A DNA stretch of 15,121 nucleotides from Deltaproteobacteria bacterium RBG_16_44_11 (GCA_001797845.1 MGQN01000013.1:3533-18653), one strand, 5' to 3'; counted from the first letter of the stretch, positions 1 to 8,380 are shown. The notes: generated by a model not told the origin, from the sequence alone. A program made the numbers and translations.

Positions 1-68
1 ATCAACACTGCAATGATTTCGATTAATGTAAAACCTTTTTCATTTCCTAAAGCTCTTTTACTTTTCAT
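1..68 (-). CDS. Type IV prepilin, N-terminal part only (runs off the left edge)
   Basis: Only the first 22 codons are in the window. They read as a short basic leader ending in EKG, followed by FTLIEIIAVL. This is the type IV prepilin signature: cleavage by prepilin peptidase after the Gly, Phe+1 and Glu+5 in the mature protein, then the hydrophobic N-terminal helix. The ATG at 66-68 is preceded by a good ribosome site (GAGGTG, 5-7 bases upstream). It is the next gene after the pilin at 163-519, with a gap of about 94 bases, so it is probably a second major or minor pilin of the same MSHA-like system. Which pilin class it belongs to cannot be decided from this fragment. Confidence 0.85.
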   Translation of the reverse strand, partial: MKSKRALGNEKGFTLIEIIAVL

Positions 69-125
69 AAATTCACCTCATTTTACAATTCACTATTTAT
101 GATATTTTTTACCAAATTCCCTCGA

Positions 126-145
126 GCAGATGATATGAACTCTGC
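126..145 (-). other. Small inverted repeat between the two pilin genes
   Basis: GCAGA and TCTGC face each other across a 10-base loop just downstream of the first pilin stop codon. The stem is only five base pairs and no T-run follows, so it is a poor intrinsic terminator. It could be an mRNA-stabilising or partial attenuation hairpin between a highly expressed pilin gene and the next gene. The evidence is weak. Confidence 0.25.
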
Positions 146-162
146 CTGAACAACATTAAAAA

Positions 163-519
163 TTACTCATACAGGGTAAAACTTTTCGCGTTTGTTGCGA
201 TGGAAGAAGTCCACCAGTCCGGGCCAGCTGTCACGGTAACTGTTACCACACCAGCAGCATTTGCAATCGTCCCCGAGAAATCGCCCACAACAACGGGAGA
301 GGTCGGAGTATAAGTCGTTACCGAAGGCGTTGTCAGCAACGCCTTTGCATATTCCATGGTTGCCGTTGATGCTAATGCCGCGACAGCGCCTTCTACAGCA
401 TATTCTCTAGCCTCCCCTTGCATATCTACAAACCTCGGCACGGCCACCGCGGCCAGAATGCCCAAAATAACCAGCACCGCAATGATTTCGATAAGCGTAA
501 AACCTTTTTGATTCTTCAT
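163..519 (-). CDS. Type IV pilin (MSHA/GspG-like major pilin candidate)
   Basis: A 118-aa prepilin. Residues 1-6 (MKNQKG) are a short class III leader. Cleavage after Gly6 would give a mature 112-aa protein starting FTLIE, with Glu+5 present. Residues 7-30 form the hydrophobic helix that anchors the subunit in the inner membrane before assembly and forms the filament core afterwards. The rest is a small globular domain rich in Thr, Val and Ala, ending in FTLYE. No C-terminal disulfide cysteine pair is visible. It lies downstream of the sigma-54 activator gene, behind a strong candidate -24/-12 promoter, which fits the most highly expressed subunit. It follows the assembly genes and precedes a second pilin, as mshB and mshA do in MSHA loci. 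Pilin identity is secure. Major versus minor pilin is inferred from the promoter and position. Confidence 0.93.
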   Translation of the reverse strand: MKNQKGFTLIEIIAVLVILGILAAVAVPRFVDMQGEAREYAVEGAVAALASTATMEYAKALLTTPSVTTYTPTSPVVVGDFSGTIANAAGVVTVTVTAGPDWWTSSIATNAKSFTLYE

Positions 520-617
520 TTTTTTTCTCCTTTTTTAAAGTTTATTAATAAAAATTTATTTGACGATAACACAAGTCATTACTACACTATTTTATATTTA
601 CTTGCAAATGTTATACA

Positions 618-633
618 TGCAAGCTGTATACCA
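618..633 (-). promoter_or_regulatory. Sigma-54 (-24/-12) promoter of the pilin gene
   Basis: Read on the minus strand, the 16-mer TGGTATACAGCTTGCA has the invariant GG and GC doublets of sigma-54 promoters at the correct spacing (consensus TGGCACG-N4-TTGCW). The -12 half TTGCA is perfect; the -24 half keeps TGG. Initiation would fall near position 606, giving a leader of roughly 87 bases before the pilin ATG at 519. The gene just upstream encodes a sigma-54 activator, which supports the call. The prediction comes from sequence only. Confidence 0.7.
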
Positions 634-762
634 TTATATATGCAAAAAATACCCTGCCTCCATAAATTTATTATATCTGGTATAAACTGCTTATTTAATT
701 GATATATCCATCATTATTAACTTTCCTCCGTCCTTCAACAACCAAATGTATTCATGCTTAAT

Positions 763-780
763 ATACAAATATTGATGTAT
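763..780. promoter_or_regulatory. Weak inverted repeat upstream of the pilin promoter
   Basis: ATACA and TGTAT face each other across eight bases, close to the larger palindrome at 782-800. It could be a second, weaker activator site, but the region is AT-rich and such short arms occur by chance. Confidence 0.25.
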
Positions 781-781
781 T

Positions 782-800
782 ATCTACAATTATTGTAGAT
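782..800. promoter_or_regulatory. 19-bp palindrome, candidate enhancer (UAS) for the sigma-54 activator
   Basis: ATCTACAAT and ATTGTAGAT are perfect 9-base arms around a single central base. The site overlaps the stop codon of the activator gene and is centred about 160 bp upstream of the -24 element at 632. Dimeric Fis-type activators of sigma-54 RNA polymerase normally bind palindromes 80-200 bp upstream, so the position fits. No T-run follows on the minus strand, which argues against an intrinsic terminator. Confidence 0.5.
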
Positions 801-2115
801 TCTTCACTGTGCTTATATTGATGTTCAGCTTCTTAATCCTATGCCAGAGGCTTCTTTGGTTTATCCCCAAAATATTTGCCGCCTTCACTTGCACGCCGCC
901 AGTCATCTTCAACGCGTTAATAATCATTTCCTTTTCCATAATTATCAGCCTGTCATCAAGCGCAATATTGCGATTAGTATCGGCAAGTGTTGCTGTAATT
1001 GAACCTTGCCGACGAATTATATCCGGCAAATGGCGAGGGTCAATGATCTCTTTTTCCGCTAAAACCGAGGCCTGCTCCAAGACATTTTTTAATTCCCTAA
1101 TATTGCCCGGCCACGAATAACCTATAAAAAGTTGTAAAGCTCCGGGAGACAAACTTACCTTTTTTAAAAATTCGGCCAAAAAGAAATTTGCCAAAAGCGG
1201 GATGTCTTCCAATCTTTCGCGCAGGGAAGGTAAATTAATGGAAAATACATTTATGCGAAAAAACAAATCTTCTCGAAATAATCCCTCTTTTATCATCTTA
1301 GGCAAATCTTTATTTGTTGCCGCGATAAAGCGGGCATCAACACGAATGGGAACGTTTCCACCGACTCTTTCAAATTCCTTTTCCTGTAGAACGCGCAGAA
1401 GTTTTGCCTGTGTGGCCAGGGGCATATCGCCTATTTCGTCGAGAAATACCGTCCCGCCATCGGCTATTTCAAACTTCCCCTTCTTTTGTGCCAAAGCTCC
1501 GGTAAAAGAACCTTTTTCATGGCCAAAAAGCTCGCTTTCGAGCAAACCTTCCGGAATAGCCACACAATTAATCTTGACAAATGGCTTTCCCTTTCTCGCG
1601 CTATGCTCATAAATGCTCTGGGCAATCAATTCCTTGCCCGTACCGCTTTCTCCGCAGATCAGCACGGTGGAATCGGTGGGCGCGACTTTTAGTATTTGTG
1701 TAAAAACATTGCGCATGGAAACGCTGGAACCGATAACATGGGGGAATAATTCTTTTGCCTCGACTTGGCTTAGAATATTGGCCACATTTTCGAATACTTT
1801 TTCAATTTCTTTTACATCTTCGATTATTTTCTCCGGTTTTTCCAAGAGGTAATTTTTAAAAATAGGCAACTTTTGCGTTTTTTGTACAAATTGCACCAAT
1901 GGCTTTAAAATAATCCGGATGATAAGTAAACTTACAAAAAAAGTTAAAAGCCCTATAAGCATGGTCAAATTAAAAAAACTAAATGTAGTTATTGAATTAC
2001 TCCGGGCGGAAGGAACAATTAGCTGAAATGTTAGAATAACGCCAATGATGGAAATTCCGGAATAAATAAGCGGAATTAATATGTATAAATTAATATAGAA
2101 TTTTTTCTGGTTCAT
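790..2115 (-). CDS. Membrane-anchored sigma-54-dependent transcriptional activator
   Basis: A 441-aa bacterial enhancer-binding protein without a receiver domain. Two hydrophobic segments (about 8-32 and 47-70) precede a short linker, so it appears to be anchored in the inner membrane and to sense its signal directly rather than through a histidine kinase. The AAA+ domain spans about 123-350. It has Walker A GESGTGKE (155-162), the sigma-54 contact loop as GSFTGA (202-207; the usual form is GAFTGA) and Walker B TVFLDEI (222-228). A Fis-type helix-turn-helix lies at about 396-430. It starts ten bases after the mshG-like gene with only a weak ribosome site, so it probably belongs to the same operon. 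Its position directly before a sigma-54 promoter and pilin genes suggests that it controls pilin expression; that target is inferred. Confidence 0.93.
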   Translation of the reverse strand: MNQKKFYINLYILIPLIYSGISIIGVILTFQLIVPSARSNSITTFSFFNLTMLIGLLTFFVSLLIIRIILKPLVQFVQKTQKLPIFKNYLLEKPEKIIEDVKEIEKVFENVANILSQVEAKELFPHVIGSSVSMRNVFTQILKVAPTDSTVLICGESGTGKELIAQSIYEHSARKGKPFVKINCVAIPEGLLESELFGHEKGSFTGALAQKKGKFEIADGGTVFLDEIGDMPLATQAKLLRVLQEKEFERVGGNVPIRVDARFIAATNKDLPKMIKEGLFREDLFFRINVFSINLPSLRERLEDIPLLANFFLAEFLKKVSLSPGALQLFIGYSWPGNIRELKNVLEQASVLAEKEIIDPRHLPDIIRRQGSITATLADTNRNIALDDRLIIMEKEMIINALKMTGGVQVKAANILGINQRSLWHRIKKLNINISTVKNLQ

Positions 2116-2125
2116 ATTTTTTATC

Positions 2126-3352
2126 TTAATGTTTTGTCACTAGTTTTGTCAGATCCCACATGGGCATAAAGATGGCGAGAGCAAAAAAGCCGACCACCGC
2201 GGCTAATCCCACGATAAGAATCGGCCCTATCGCGTCGGAGAGGCCTTTCACCGCATATTCCACTTCATCATCGTAGTGCTTGGTAATCTCCCGCAGCATT
2301 TCATCCATATTTCCCGATTCTTCACCGATGGCGATCATGTCAATAACCATCGGGGTAAAATATTTTGCCGTTTTTAAAGGAGCTGATATTCCCGCGCCCT
2401 CTTCAATACGCTCGCGGACATGCTCAAAAGCGCGCGCGATCGCTTCATTACCGATGGTCTCCTGCAAAATAGAAAGTGATTGCATCACCGGAACACCGCT
2501 GGTCTGCAAAATAGCGAAGATACTGGCAAAACGCGATAACGCCGCTTTCTTGAACAATGGTCCCAGAATGGGAAGCTCCAGCAAAAAAGAATCCCTCACA
2601 AATTTGCCCTGAGGCGTTCTGAAATAAGCAGCTAAACTAAAAATAATTATTAGCACAAGAGCCACAAGCAAATACCAGTAATTAGCCAAAAAAGCGTACA
2701 AAAGCATGGCGAATTTCGTCGGCCAGGGCAAAACAAGACCGGCTTTACTAAAGATAGAAGCAAACTGCGGCACGACAAAAGTAAGAAGCACGACAAAGGC
2801 AATGCTCAAAGCGATAACAACGATTAGGGGATATCTCAACGCGGCCTTGATATCCGACTTAACCTTGTTTTCATGTTCGATAATATAAATTAACCTTTCC
2901 AAAACACCGGGCACATTTCCGCTGATCTCACCTGCTTTTATCATTGCGCAATACAGAATTGAAAATATTTTCGGATATTTCTGCAGAGCCTCTGAAAGCG
3001 TTGAACCCTGCCGGATATCCATAATAACACTTGCTATCGCTTTTCTTAATACATGGCTTTCTGTTTGCGCCTCCAACACTTGCAATAGTCTTATGATAGG
3101 CACGCCGGCGCTCAGCATGGAACGAAACTGTTTGGTAAAGATGATTAAGTCCGCTACTTTTATCTTACCTGCGGCCCACATCATTTTCGACCACGGGCTA
3201 TCCGCTGATTTTCTCTCCTCCATATTGATTTTTTCCGGGATTAGATTGCGCGCCACTATTATAGAAGTTGCCTCTTCACTGGACTGAGCCTCCAGCGTAC
3301 CCGCCACTGTATTCCCATTTTCATTAATTGCCTTGTAACTAAATGTGGGCAT
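2126..3352 (-). CDS. mshG: Inner-membrane platform protein, GspF/PilC/MshG family
   Basis: A 408-aa polytopic inner-membrane protein of the usual family length. It has two T2SSF repeats (about 67-190 and 273-395) and hydrophobic segments at about 175-196, 225-244 and 376-398. The start of the second repeat (SRFASIFAILQTSGVP) and the AIGEESGNMDEML segment are typical of the family. The protein is the membrane platform of the pilus motor, coupling the cytoplasmic ATPase to pilin extraction and insertion. The ATG is preceded by GAGGAT at good spacing. It follows the assembly ATPase after about 18 bases, the usual pairing. The symbol rests on MSHA-like gene order; PilC or GspF are equivalent names for the fold. 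Confidence 0.95.
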   Translation of the reverse strand: MPTFSYKAINENGNTVAGTLEAQSSEEATSIIVARNLIPEKINMEERKSADSPWSKMMWAAGKIKVADLIIFTKQFRSMLSAGVPIIRLLQVLEAQTESHVLRKAIASVIMDIRQGSTLSEALQKYPKIFSILYCAMIKAGEISGNVPGVLERLIYIIEHENKVKSDIKAALRYPLIVVIALSIAFVVLLTFVVPQFASIFSKAGLVLPWPTKFAMLLYAFLANYWYLLVALVLIIIFSLAAYFRTPQGKFVRDSFLLELPILGPLFKKAALSRFASIFAILQTSGVPVMQSLSILQETIGNEAIARAFEHVRERIEEGAGISAPLKTAKYFTPMVIDMIAIGEESGNMDEMLREITKHYDDEVEYAVKGLSDAIGPILIVGLAAVVGFFALAIFMPMWDLTKLVTKH

Positions 3353-3370
3353 TTTTTATCCTCATTATCT

Positions 3371-5083
3371 CTAGGTCATGACGGCGGATGCCGCTTCTTC
3401 CAGCGTGGTAATTCCCTGCATAACTTTTTGCGCCGCGTCTTCCCGCAGTGTTCTGAGTCTCCCAGCATCCACTGCCGCGCGGGTAATTTCCTTGCTTGAT
3501 ATTCTCTTGAGAATCATATCCTGCACTATTTCATCATTGACTAAAACTTCAAAAAGACCGGTTCTTCCCTTGTAACCTGTGTTCTTACACTGATAACAGC
3601 CCTTGCCGCGCTGAAAATTGGCCTTTTTTGCTTCTTGTGTTGATATGCCGAAAGCAGCAAAAGCCTTTTCGGGCGGCTGATACGCTTCTTTGCAATACGG
3701 ACATACGGTGCGCACTAATCTCTGGGCGAAAGATACCAGCATAACGGACGAAATCAAAAAAGGTTCGATGCCCATATCGATAAATCTTGTTATCGCTCCC
3801 GCGGCATCGTTGGTATGCACGGTGCTTAAAACTCTATGCCCTGTTTGCGCGGCCTGTACCGATATCGCGGCTGTTTCCGCGTCTCGAATTTCACCTACCA
3901 TAATAACATCCGGGTCCTGCCTGAGGATGGAGCGTAAACCGCTGGCAAAGGTCATCCCTGCTTTGCGGTTGAGCTGTGCCTGGCGTATGTTGTTTATTCT
4001 ATATTCGACAGGATCTTCCAGAGTGATGATATTTACATCCGGTCTGTTTATGGAATTTAAAATCGCGTAAAGGCTGGTGCTTTTGCCGCTGCCCGTGGGA
4101 CCGGTACTCAAAATCAATCCATAAGGTTTAACGCTCATACTTTCAATTTTGACCATATCCTCCGCGACCATGCCCAGGCGATCCAGCGTGTAAATTCCAC
4201 CGCTCATGTCCAGCAGGCGTAAGACGATATTTTCCCCATAAATGGTGGGAATGGAAGAAACTCTGACATTGATTTCCTTCTTCTCTATTTTCAGCGTAAA
4301 GCGCCCGTCCTGAGGAATTCTGGATATGGTAATATCCATATTCGCTAAAATTTTCATGCGGGCGATAATGGGTAAAAAAAGTGATTTGGGAGGCGAAGGC
4401 ACTTCCAGCAGTTTGCCATCGATACGAAATCGCAGTTGCACGGTGTTTTGCTGGGGGCTGATGTGGATATCGCTGGCGCCATCGCGGATGGCTTGCGCGA
4501 AAATAGAATTGGCCAGACGAACAACGGGCGCTTCCCCGGCCATATCCTGCAGAGAGGCGATTTGAATTTCTTCTTTGTCCGGGCCTTCCTCCGCCTGCAA
4601 ATCGGCTTGAGAATCTATTTCCATGGTTTCCATGATGCCGCCCAAACCGGATTGCATGCCATAGAGACTGTTGATAATCTGGTTAACTTCTCTTTCCGTG
4701 CAGATCACCGGCTCTACTTCGCAATTGGCCAACACTTCAATGGAATCCAGAATATTTATATCAAGCGGATCGACAATGGCGCAGGTCAGCAATCGTCCCT
4801 TCTTTTTCAAAGGAGCTACCTGAGATTTTTGCGCGGTCTCGATGGGGATATAATGCGTTAAACTGACATCCAGAGGAAAATTGTCCGGATGATATTTTTC
4901 GATATTGAGCTGTTGACTTAATAAATCCATGATTTGCTGCTCGTTGACGATTCCCTGGCGCGTCAAATACTGGCCAAGCTTTAAACCGGCTTTTCTTTGC
5001 TCAATTAACGCCTGCTTGAGATTTTCTTCGGTCAAAAGCCCGGCATCCACAAGCATTTCACCCAAACGTTTCTTTTTCTTCAT
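3371..5083 (-). CDS. mshE: Pilus assembly ATPase, GspE/PilB/MshE family, with c-di-GMP-binding MshEN motifs
   Basis: A 570-aa hexameric secretion ATPase that powers pilus extension from the cytoplasmic face. Residues 6-29 and 35-58 are two tandem 24-residue MshEN motifs (RLGxxLVxxGLLxxxxLxxALxxQ type) with the standard five-residue gap. In MshE this motif pair binds c-di-GMP. The catalytic core follows: Walker A GPTGSGKST (328-336), the Asp-box region around LEDPVEY (355-361) and Walker B IMVGEIRD (394-401). Four cysteines in two CxxC pairs (461/464 and 496/499) form the zinc site typical of PilB/GspE ATPases. The ATG follows a strong GGGAGG ribosome site. It lies between the MshM-like ATPase and the MshG-like platform, as expected. 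Regulation by c-di-GMP is predicted from the motif, not shown. Confidence 0.96.
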   Translation of the reverse strand: MKKKKRLGEMLVDAGLLTEENLKQALIEQRKAGLKLGQYLTRQGIVNEQQIMDLLSQQLNIEKYHPDNFPLDVSLTHYIPIETAQKSQVAPLKKKGRLLTCAIVDPLDINILDSIEVLANCEVEPVICTEREVNQIINSLYGMQSGLGGIMETMEIDSQADLQAEEGPDKEEIQIASLQDMAGEAPVVRLANSIFAQAIRDGASDIHISPQQNTVQLRFRIDGKLLEVPSPPKSLFLPIIARMKILANMDITISRIPQDGRFTLKIEKKEINVRVSSIPTIYGENIVLRLLDMSGGIYTLDRLGMVAEDMVKIESMSVKPYGLILSTGPTGSGKSTSLYAILNSINRPDVNIITLEDPVEYRINNIRQAQLNRKAGMTFASGLRSILRQDPDVIMVGEIRDAETAAISVQAAQTGHRVLSTVHTNDAAGAITRFIDMGIEPFLISSVMLVSFAQRLVRTVCPYCKEAYQPPEKAFAAFGISTQEAKKANFQRGKGCYQCKNTGYKGRTGLFEVLVNDEIVQDMILKRISSKEITRAAVDAGRLRTLREDAAQKVMQGITTLEEAASAVMT

Positions 5084-5107
5084 TTAACCTCCCGGATGAC
5101 TTTCTCC

Positions 5108-6679
5108 TCAATGCTGCAGAGCCTTACGGTTAAAAAATACAGTATCAGCATCCCACTGGGATAATATTTTTGCTTTGACGGCAATGGGCGACGGCAATCT
5201 ATTGATGGCGGCCTGTGCTTCCTGGCTATCATTGAAACATCTGTCTATAACTACTGAATATATGATGGAGGCTTCTTTTTTTTTCCAAAGGGGGGAAAAA
5301 ACCAACGAAGGGATATTTTTTTGGTAACGATTTTCACTAAAATAATCGTACATTTCTTCTATATCTTTCCCTTCTTTCAAAAGCACTACGAACTTGCCTT
5401 CTTTAACCGGATTGACCTCGGCAGGCATAGAGGGAAGCGTTATGATATATCCCGTCACAATTCTATCTCTGTTTTTAATGTGAGGATTAGCTTTAACCAC
5501 CGCATCGATTATTTTAGGACCCGTTTCGCCATATATATTATATAGCGTCCACCAAAGAGTCATTCCTTTTCTTATGGTTAACATGCCCAGAGCAGCGGGC
5601 ATTTTATTCTCTTGTTGTTTTTCTTCCTCGTTAATCGCCACACTTGGAATTGAAGCTGTATTTATGGTTTCCGGCGTATTATTCACTGGCTCAGATTTTC
5701 CGGATGGAGAAACAATTGGCGCCTCCGGTAATTGTTTGTATGCCGGATCATTTCTATATTCTAAAATTATCGCTCTTATGGGAAAAATCACCGCAAGAAT
5801 AAACACGAAACCCGCGGCCGCCCATTTTATTCTTCTGAACAATGGCGTGGCCATGTCGCTTACACAGCTACGGACCAAAAACCAGCCGGCCTTATTCTTG
5901 TTACGTATTATCAGCTTCAGGATTACTTCGTGGCAAAGAGAAACAACCTTTCGGGGATAACCACCGGTGGCCAGATAAATTGCTGTGTAACCCCAAAAGC
6001 TGAAAATTGGAGGCGCAATCTCAAAATTCCTCGCCACAGCAAGGCGAAATTTAATCATGGCTTGCATATGCTTAAAATTCAGCGACTTCAGATAATAAAG
6101 GAGATTGATCCGGTCAAAAAGATTGGCGCGCTTTTTAAGAATGAAATTGAACTCTTTTTGAGCAAAGATGATTATTTGCAGGAGCTTGTAATTATTCGTT
6201 TCGTAATTAAGAAATTCCCGTAATATCTCCAGGCAATCGCCGGGTATTTTCTGGCCTTCGTCAATGACCAGAACAACTATTTTATCTTCATCCACACCTT
6301 TGGCAAAAAGGTAATTCTTAATTTTTTCTTTTAATTGCCATTCACTCTCTTGGTTATTTGAATCTATAATTCCCAACATTAAGGCAACCGTTTGCAAAAA
6401 TTCAATAGCGCTATCAAACGAAGGATCAAGTAAAAGGTGGGTTTCTATTTCTGCGGAATCCGAAGGTTTGGAAGAAAAGTTCTGAATCAGTTTGCGGCAT
6501 AAAGTTGTTTTGCCGGTGCCGATGTCTCCGATAACCACATTAAGTCCGCGGCGCAGGCGAACAGACATTTCCAGCTTTTGCAGACAGCCGGTATGCTGAG
6601 GTGATGAAAAAAGAAATTCCGGCTCCGGCGAGTTGGAAAACGGTTCCTTTTTAAAATTGAGAATACTGTAATATTCCAT
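5108..6679 (-). CDS. mshM: ExeA/MshM-type AAA ATPase with C-terminal LysM-like and SPOR-like regions
   Basis: A 523-aa protein that starts with the ExeA family signature (short N-terminus, then KEPFSNSPEPEFLF). The AAA domain has Walker A GDIGTGKTT (51-59) and Walker B VVLVIDE (135-141). A membrane segment at about 287-306 places the ATPase in the cytoplasm and the C-terminus in the periplasm. The periplasmic part has a Pro/Ser-rich linker, a LysM-like segment (about 366-416) and a region resembling SPOR at about 427-505; both would suit peptidoglycan binding. ExeA-type proteins help secretins insert through the cell wall, and the secretin gene is immediately upstream. The spacing from an AGGATG sequence to the ATG is long (about 15 bases), so translation may depend on coupling. 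The MSHA mshN gene is absent here, and this C-terminal extension occupies the equivalent position. The LysM and SPOR calls are moderate. Confidence 0.87.
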   Translation of the reverse strand: MEYYSILNFKKEPFSNSPEPEFLFSSPQHTGCLQKLEMSVRLRRGLNVVIGDIGTGKTTLCRKLIQNFSSKPSDSAEIETHLLLDPSFDSAIEFLQTVALMLGIIDSNNQESEWQLKEKIKNYLFAKGVDEDKIVVLVIDEGQKIPGDCLEILREFLNYETNNYKLLQIIIFAQKEFNFILKKRANLFDRINLLYYLKSLNFKHMQAMIKFRLAVARNFEIAPPIFSFWGYTAIYLATGGYPRKVVSLCHEVILKLIIRNKNKAGWFLVRSCVSDMATPLFRRIKWAAAGFVFILAVIFPIRAIILEYRNDPAYKQLPEAPIVSPSGKSEPVNNTPETINTASIPSVAINEEEKQQENKMPAALGMLTIRKGMTLWWTLYNIYGETGPKIIDAVVKANPHIKNRDRIVTGYIITLPSMPAEVNPVKEGKFVVLLKEGKDIEEMYDYFSENRYQKNIPSLVFSPLWKKKEASIIYSVVIDRCFNDSQEAQAAINRLPSPIAVKAKILSQWDADTVFFNRKALQH

Positions 6680-6706
6680 TTTTAAGCGCCATCATCCTTT
6701 TAAGCT

Positions 6707-8356
6707 TTATTTTTGCTTAGGCTCCGTATTTCCTTTGTCTTCCTGTTGATTATCGGCGCTCTTTTGCTCCACCCCCGTTTTACCCTGCTTAGCTTTATCC
6801 TCATTAATAACTGATCCCTGGCTGGCATTTTGAGCTACCTGCAGAATGTGCGGCGTGATAAAGATCAAGACCTCTTCCATAGAATCGCTTTTGCTGTCCG
6901 ATTTGAAAAGATAGCCCAGAACGGGAATATCTTTAAACAAAGGCCAGCCGGCATCCCCGTCCGCAATACGTTGTTTGGTTAAACCGGAAATAACGATGGT
7001 TTCACCATCTTTAACAATTAGCATCGTTTGAGTTTGCTTTTTTATAATGTAAGGGTTTCCTTCCACATTTCGTTGCGGATCAACTTCGTCTTTTTTCACT
7101 AAAATCGTCATTTTTAAGTTTTTGCCGTCAATTACATGCGGTGTAATTTCCAAACGCAAAACTACATCTTCAAATTTTACAACTCTGGTCTCTCTACCGC
7201 TGGTGTCTACTTCTCTGGTGACATAAGGCACTCTTTCTCCATTTTCCGTATATGCCTTCTGGTTGTCTAAAGTTGTGATAGACGGACTGGAAAGAATATT
7301 CAATAAGTTATCCTTCTGCAGAGCCTGCAACTGTATCTCCAAAATGTTACCTCCAATGGTACCAATGAGCAAAGCTAAAGAACCAGAAGCAACATTTGTT
7401 AAATTCGCAGCCTGAAAGTTAGACGCAAAACCTGTTCCTCCAATACCTACAGGTCCTTCGGCGGTTGGATTAATTGGAGATGTTGTACTCTCGCGGGTAC
7501 CACCACCTAAAATAGTAGCATCTCTTTTGCTATACATACCGCCCCACATAACTCCTAAATCCCGGGCAACATTTTTTGTGGTTTCCACGATATTGGCTTT
7601 GATTAATATCTGCGGTGTCGGTTTATCAATTTGTTCGATAATCGGCAGCATTCTCATTAAATCTTCTCGAATAGCGGAAATAACCAGTGAGTTGCTGTGC
7701 TCATCGAGTTTAATTGAACCGCGCGGTTTTCCATCCTTATCTTTGGTCAGTAAATCCTGGAGCGTCTCCGCTAATTTTTTGGGATCGGCGTAATCGATTT
7801 TTATAATTACCGGCTGTAAAAGAGGATCCACCCATTGAATATCGCGTAATTGAACCTTTCTTTTCAAGTCTTGCTCAATATCATCGACGGTTTTCACCAA
7901 GATTACTTCGCCTTCCCAGGCATAAGATAAAGCATGCGTGCGTAATAATCCGGTAAAGGCCTGGTCCCATGGTACGTCCCGAAAATCCACATTGATTTCC
8001 CCTTTAAGATCATTTTTCACCAGAATATTTAAATCAACGGCTTTGGCCATGGCCCGCAAAACAGCTCGAAGTTCCGCCTGGCGCATGGTTAAATTAATTG
8101 ATTTAGAAGGTAGTTTTTTTATCGCCGCTGCCGCCAGTGCGGCTGAAGATTCTTGCTTTGCCGTTAAATCCGCCACGTCAATCTTTTTAGGCTCCGCGGA
8201 AGGAGAATGACCCTGGGAGTTCTCCGCCTCGGTAGACCATTTTTCAAAAAATGCGTCTCTTTTAGCGCTTTTACCGGCACAGCCGAAGAAAAACACCAGC
8301 GTAATAATTATTAACGCCGATGTTACAATACTTTTATTAAGGCTAAAGCATTTCAA
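6707..8356 (-). CDS. mshL: Outer-membrane secretin lipoprotein (MshL/PilQ/GspD family)
   Basis: A secretin that forms the outer-membrane pore through which the pilus exits. The N-terminus has a hydrophobic signal ending in FFFGC, a lipobox-like site with Cys26 as the probable lipidated residue. A short secretin/STN-like domain (about 85-155) and a ring-building domain (about 180-240) come next. The C-terminal secretin domain (about 300-500) carries the conserved LSSPSITTLDNQKA and VPVLGYLFKS segments and ends near EVLIFITPHIL. A hydrophilic Lys/Gln-rich tail follows. I take the TTG at 8354-8356 as the start (549 aa), because GGAGG lies eight bases upstream. An in-frame TTG five codons earlier (8371) overlaps that ribosome site and is unlikely to be used. 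Confidence 0.93.
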   Translation of the reverse strand: MKCFSLNKSIVTSALIIITLVFFFGCAGKSAKRDAFFEKWSTEAENSQGHSPSAEPKKIDVADLTAKQESSAALAAAAIKKLPSKSINLTMRQAELRAVLRAMAKAVDLNILVKNDLKGEINVDFRDVPWDQAFTGLLRTHALSYAWEGEVILVKTVDDIEQDLKRKVQLRDIQWVDPLLQPVIIKIDYADPKKLAETLQDLLTKDKDGKPRGSIKLDEHSNSLVISAIREDLMRMLPIIEQIDKPTPQILIKANIVETTKNVARDLGVMWGGMYSKRDATILGGGTRESTTSPINPTAEGPVGIGGTGFASNFQAANLTNVASGSLALLIGTIGGNILEIQLQALQKDNLLNILSSPSITTLDNQKAYTENGERVPYVTREVDTSGRETRVVKFEDVVLRLEITPHVIDGKNLKMTILVKKDEVDPQRNVEGNPYIIKKQTQTMLIVKDGETIVISGLTKQRIADGDAGWPLFKDIPVLGYLFKSDSKSDSMEEVLIFITPHILQVAQNASQGSVINEDKAKQGKTGVEQKSADNQQEDKGNTEPKQK

Positions 8357-8380
8357 GTTAAAATCCTCCAATGCTGAATT

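Noticed and set aside
638..660. Second sigma-54 promoter upstream of the pilin gene
   Set aside because: A TTGCA is present, but the GG lies at least one base out of register; the site at 618-633 is clearly better.
418..702. Rightward 94-aa reading frame overlapping the pilin gene and its promoter region
   Set aside because: It overlaps a certain pilin gene on the other strand, has no ribosome site and has a composition unlike a real protein. It crosses the sigma-54 promoter region.
782..800. Intrinsic terminator after the sigma-54 activator gene
   Set aside because: The palindrome has a one-base centre, is AT-rich and is not followed by a T-run, so an operator is more likely.
4436..4861. 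Long 141-aa rightward reading frame opposite the assembly ATPase gene
   Set aside because: It is an antisense shadow of a highly conserved ATPase gene, with no family resemblance or ribosome site.
5930..6223. Rightward reading frame opposite the ExeA/MshM-type gene
   Set aside because: It is antisense to a confidently assigned gene, with no supporting signals.
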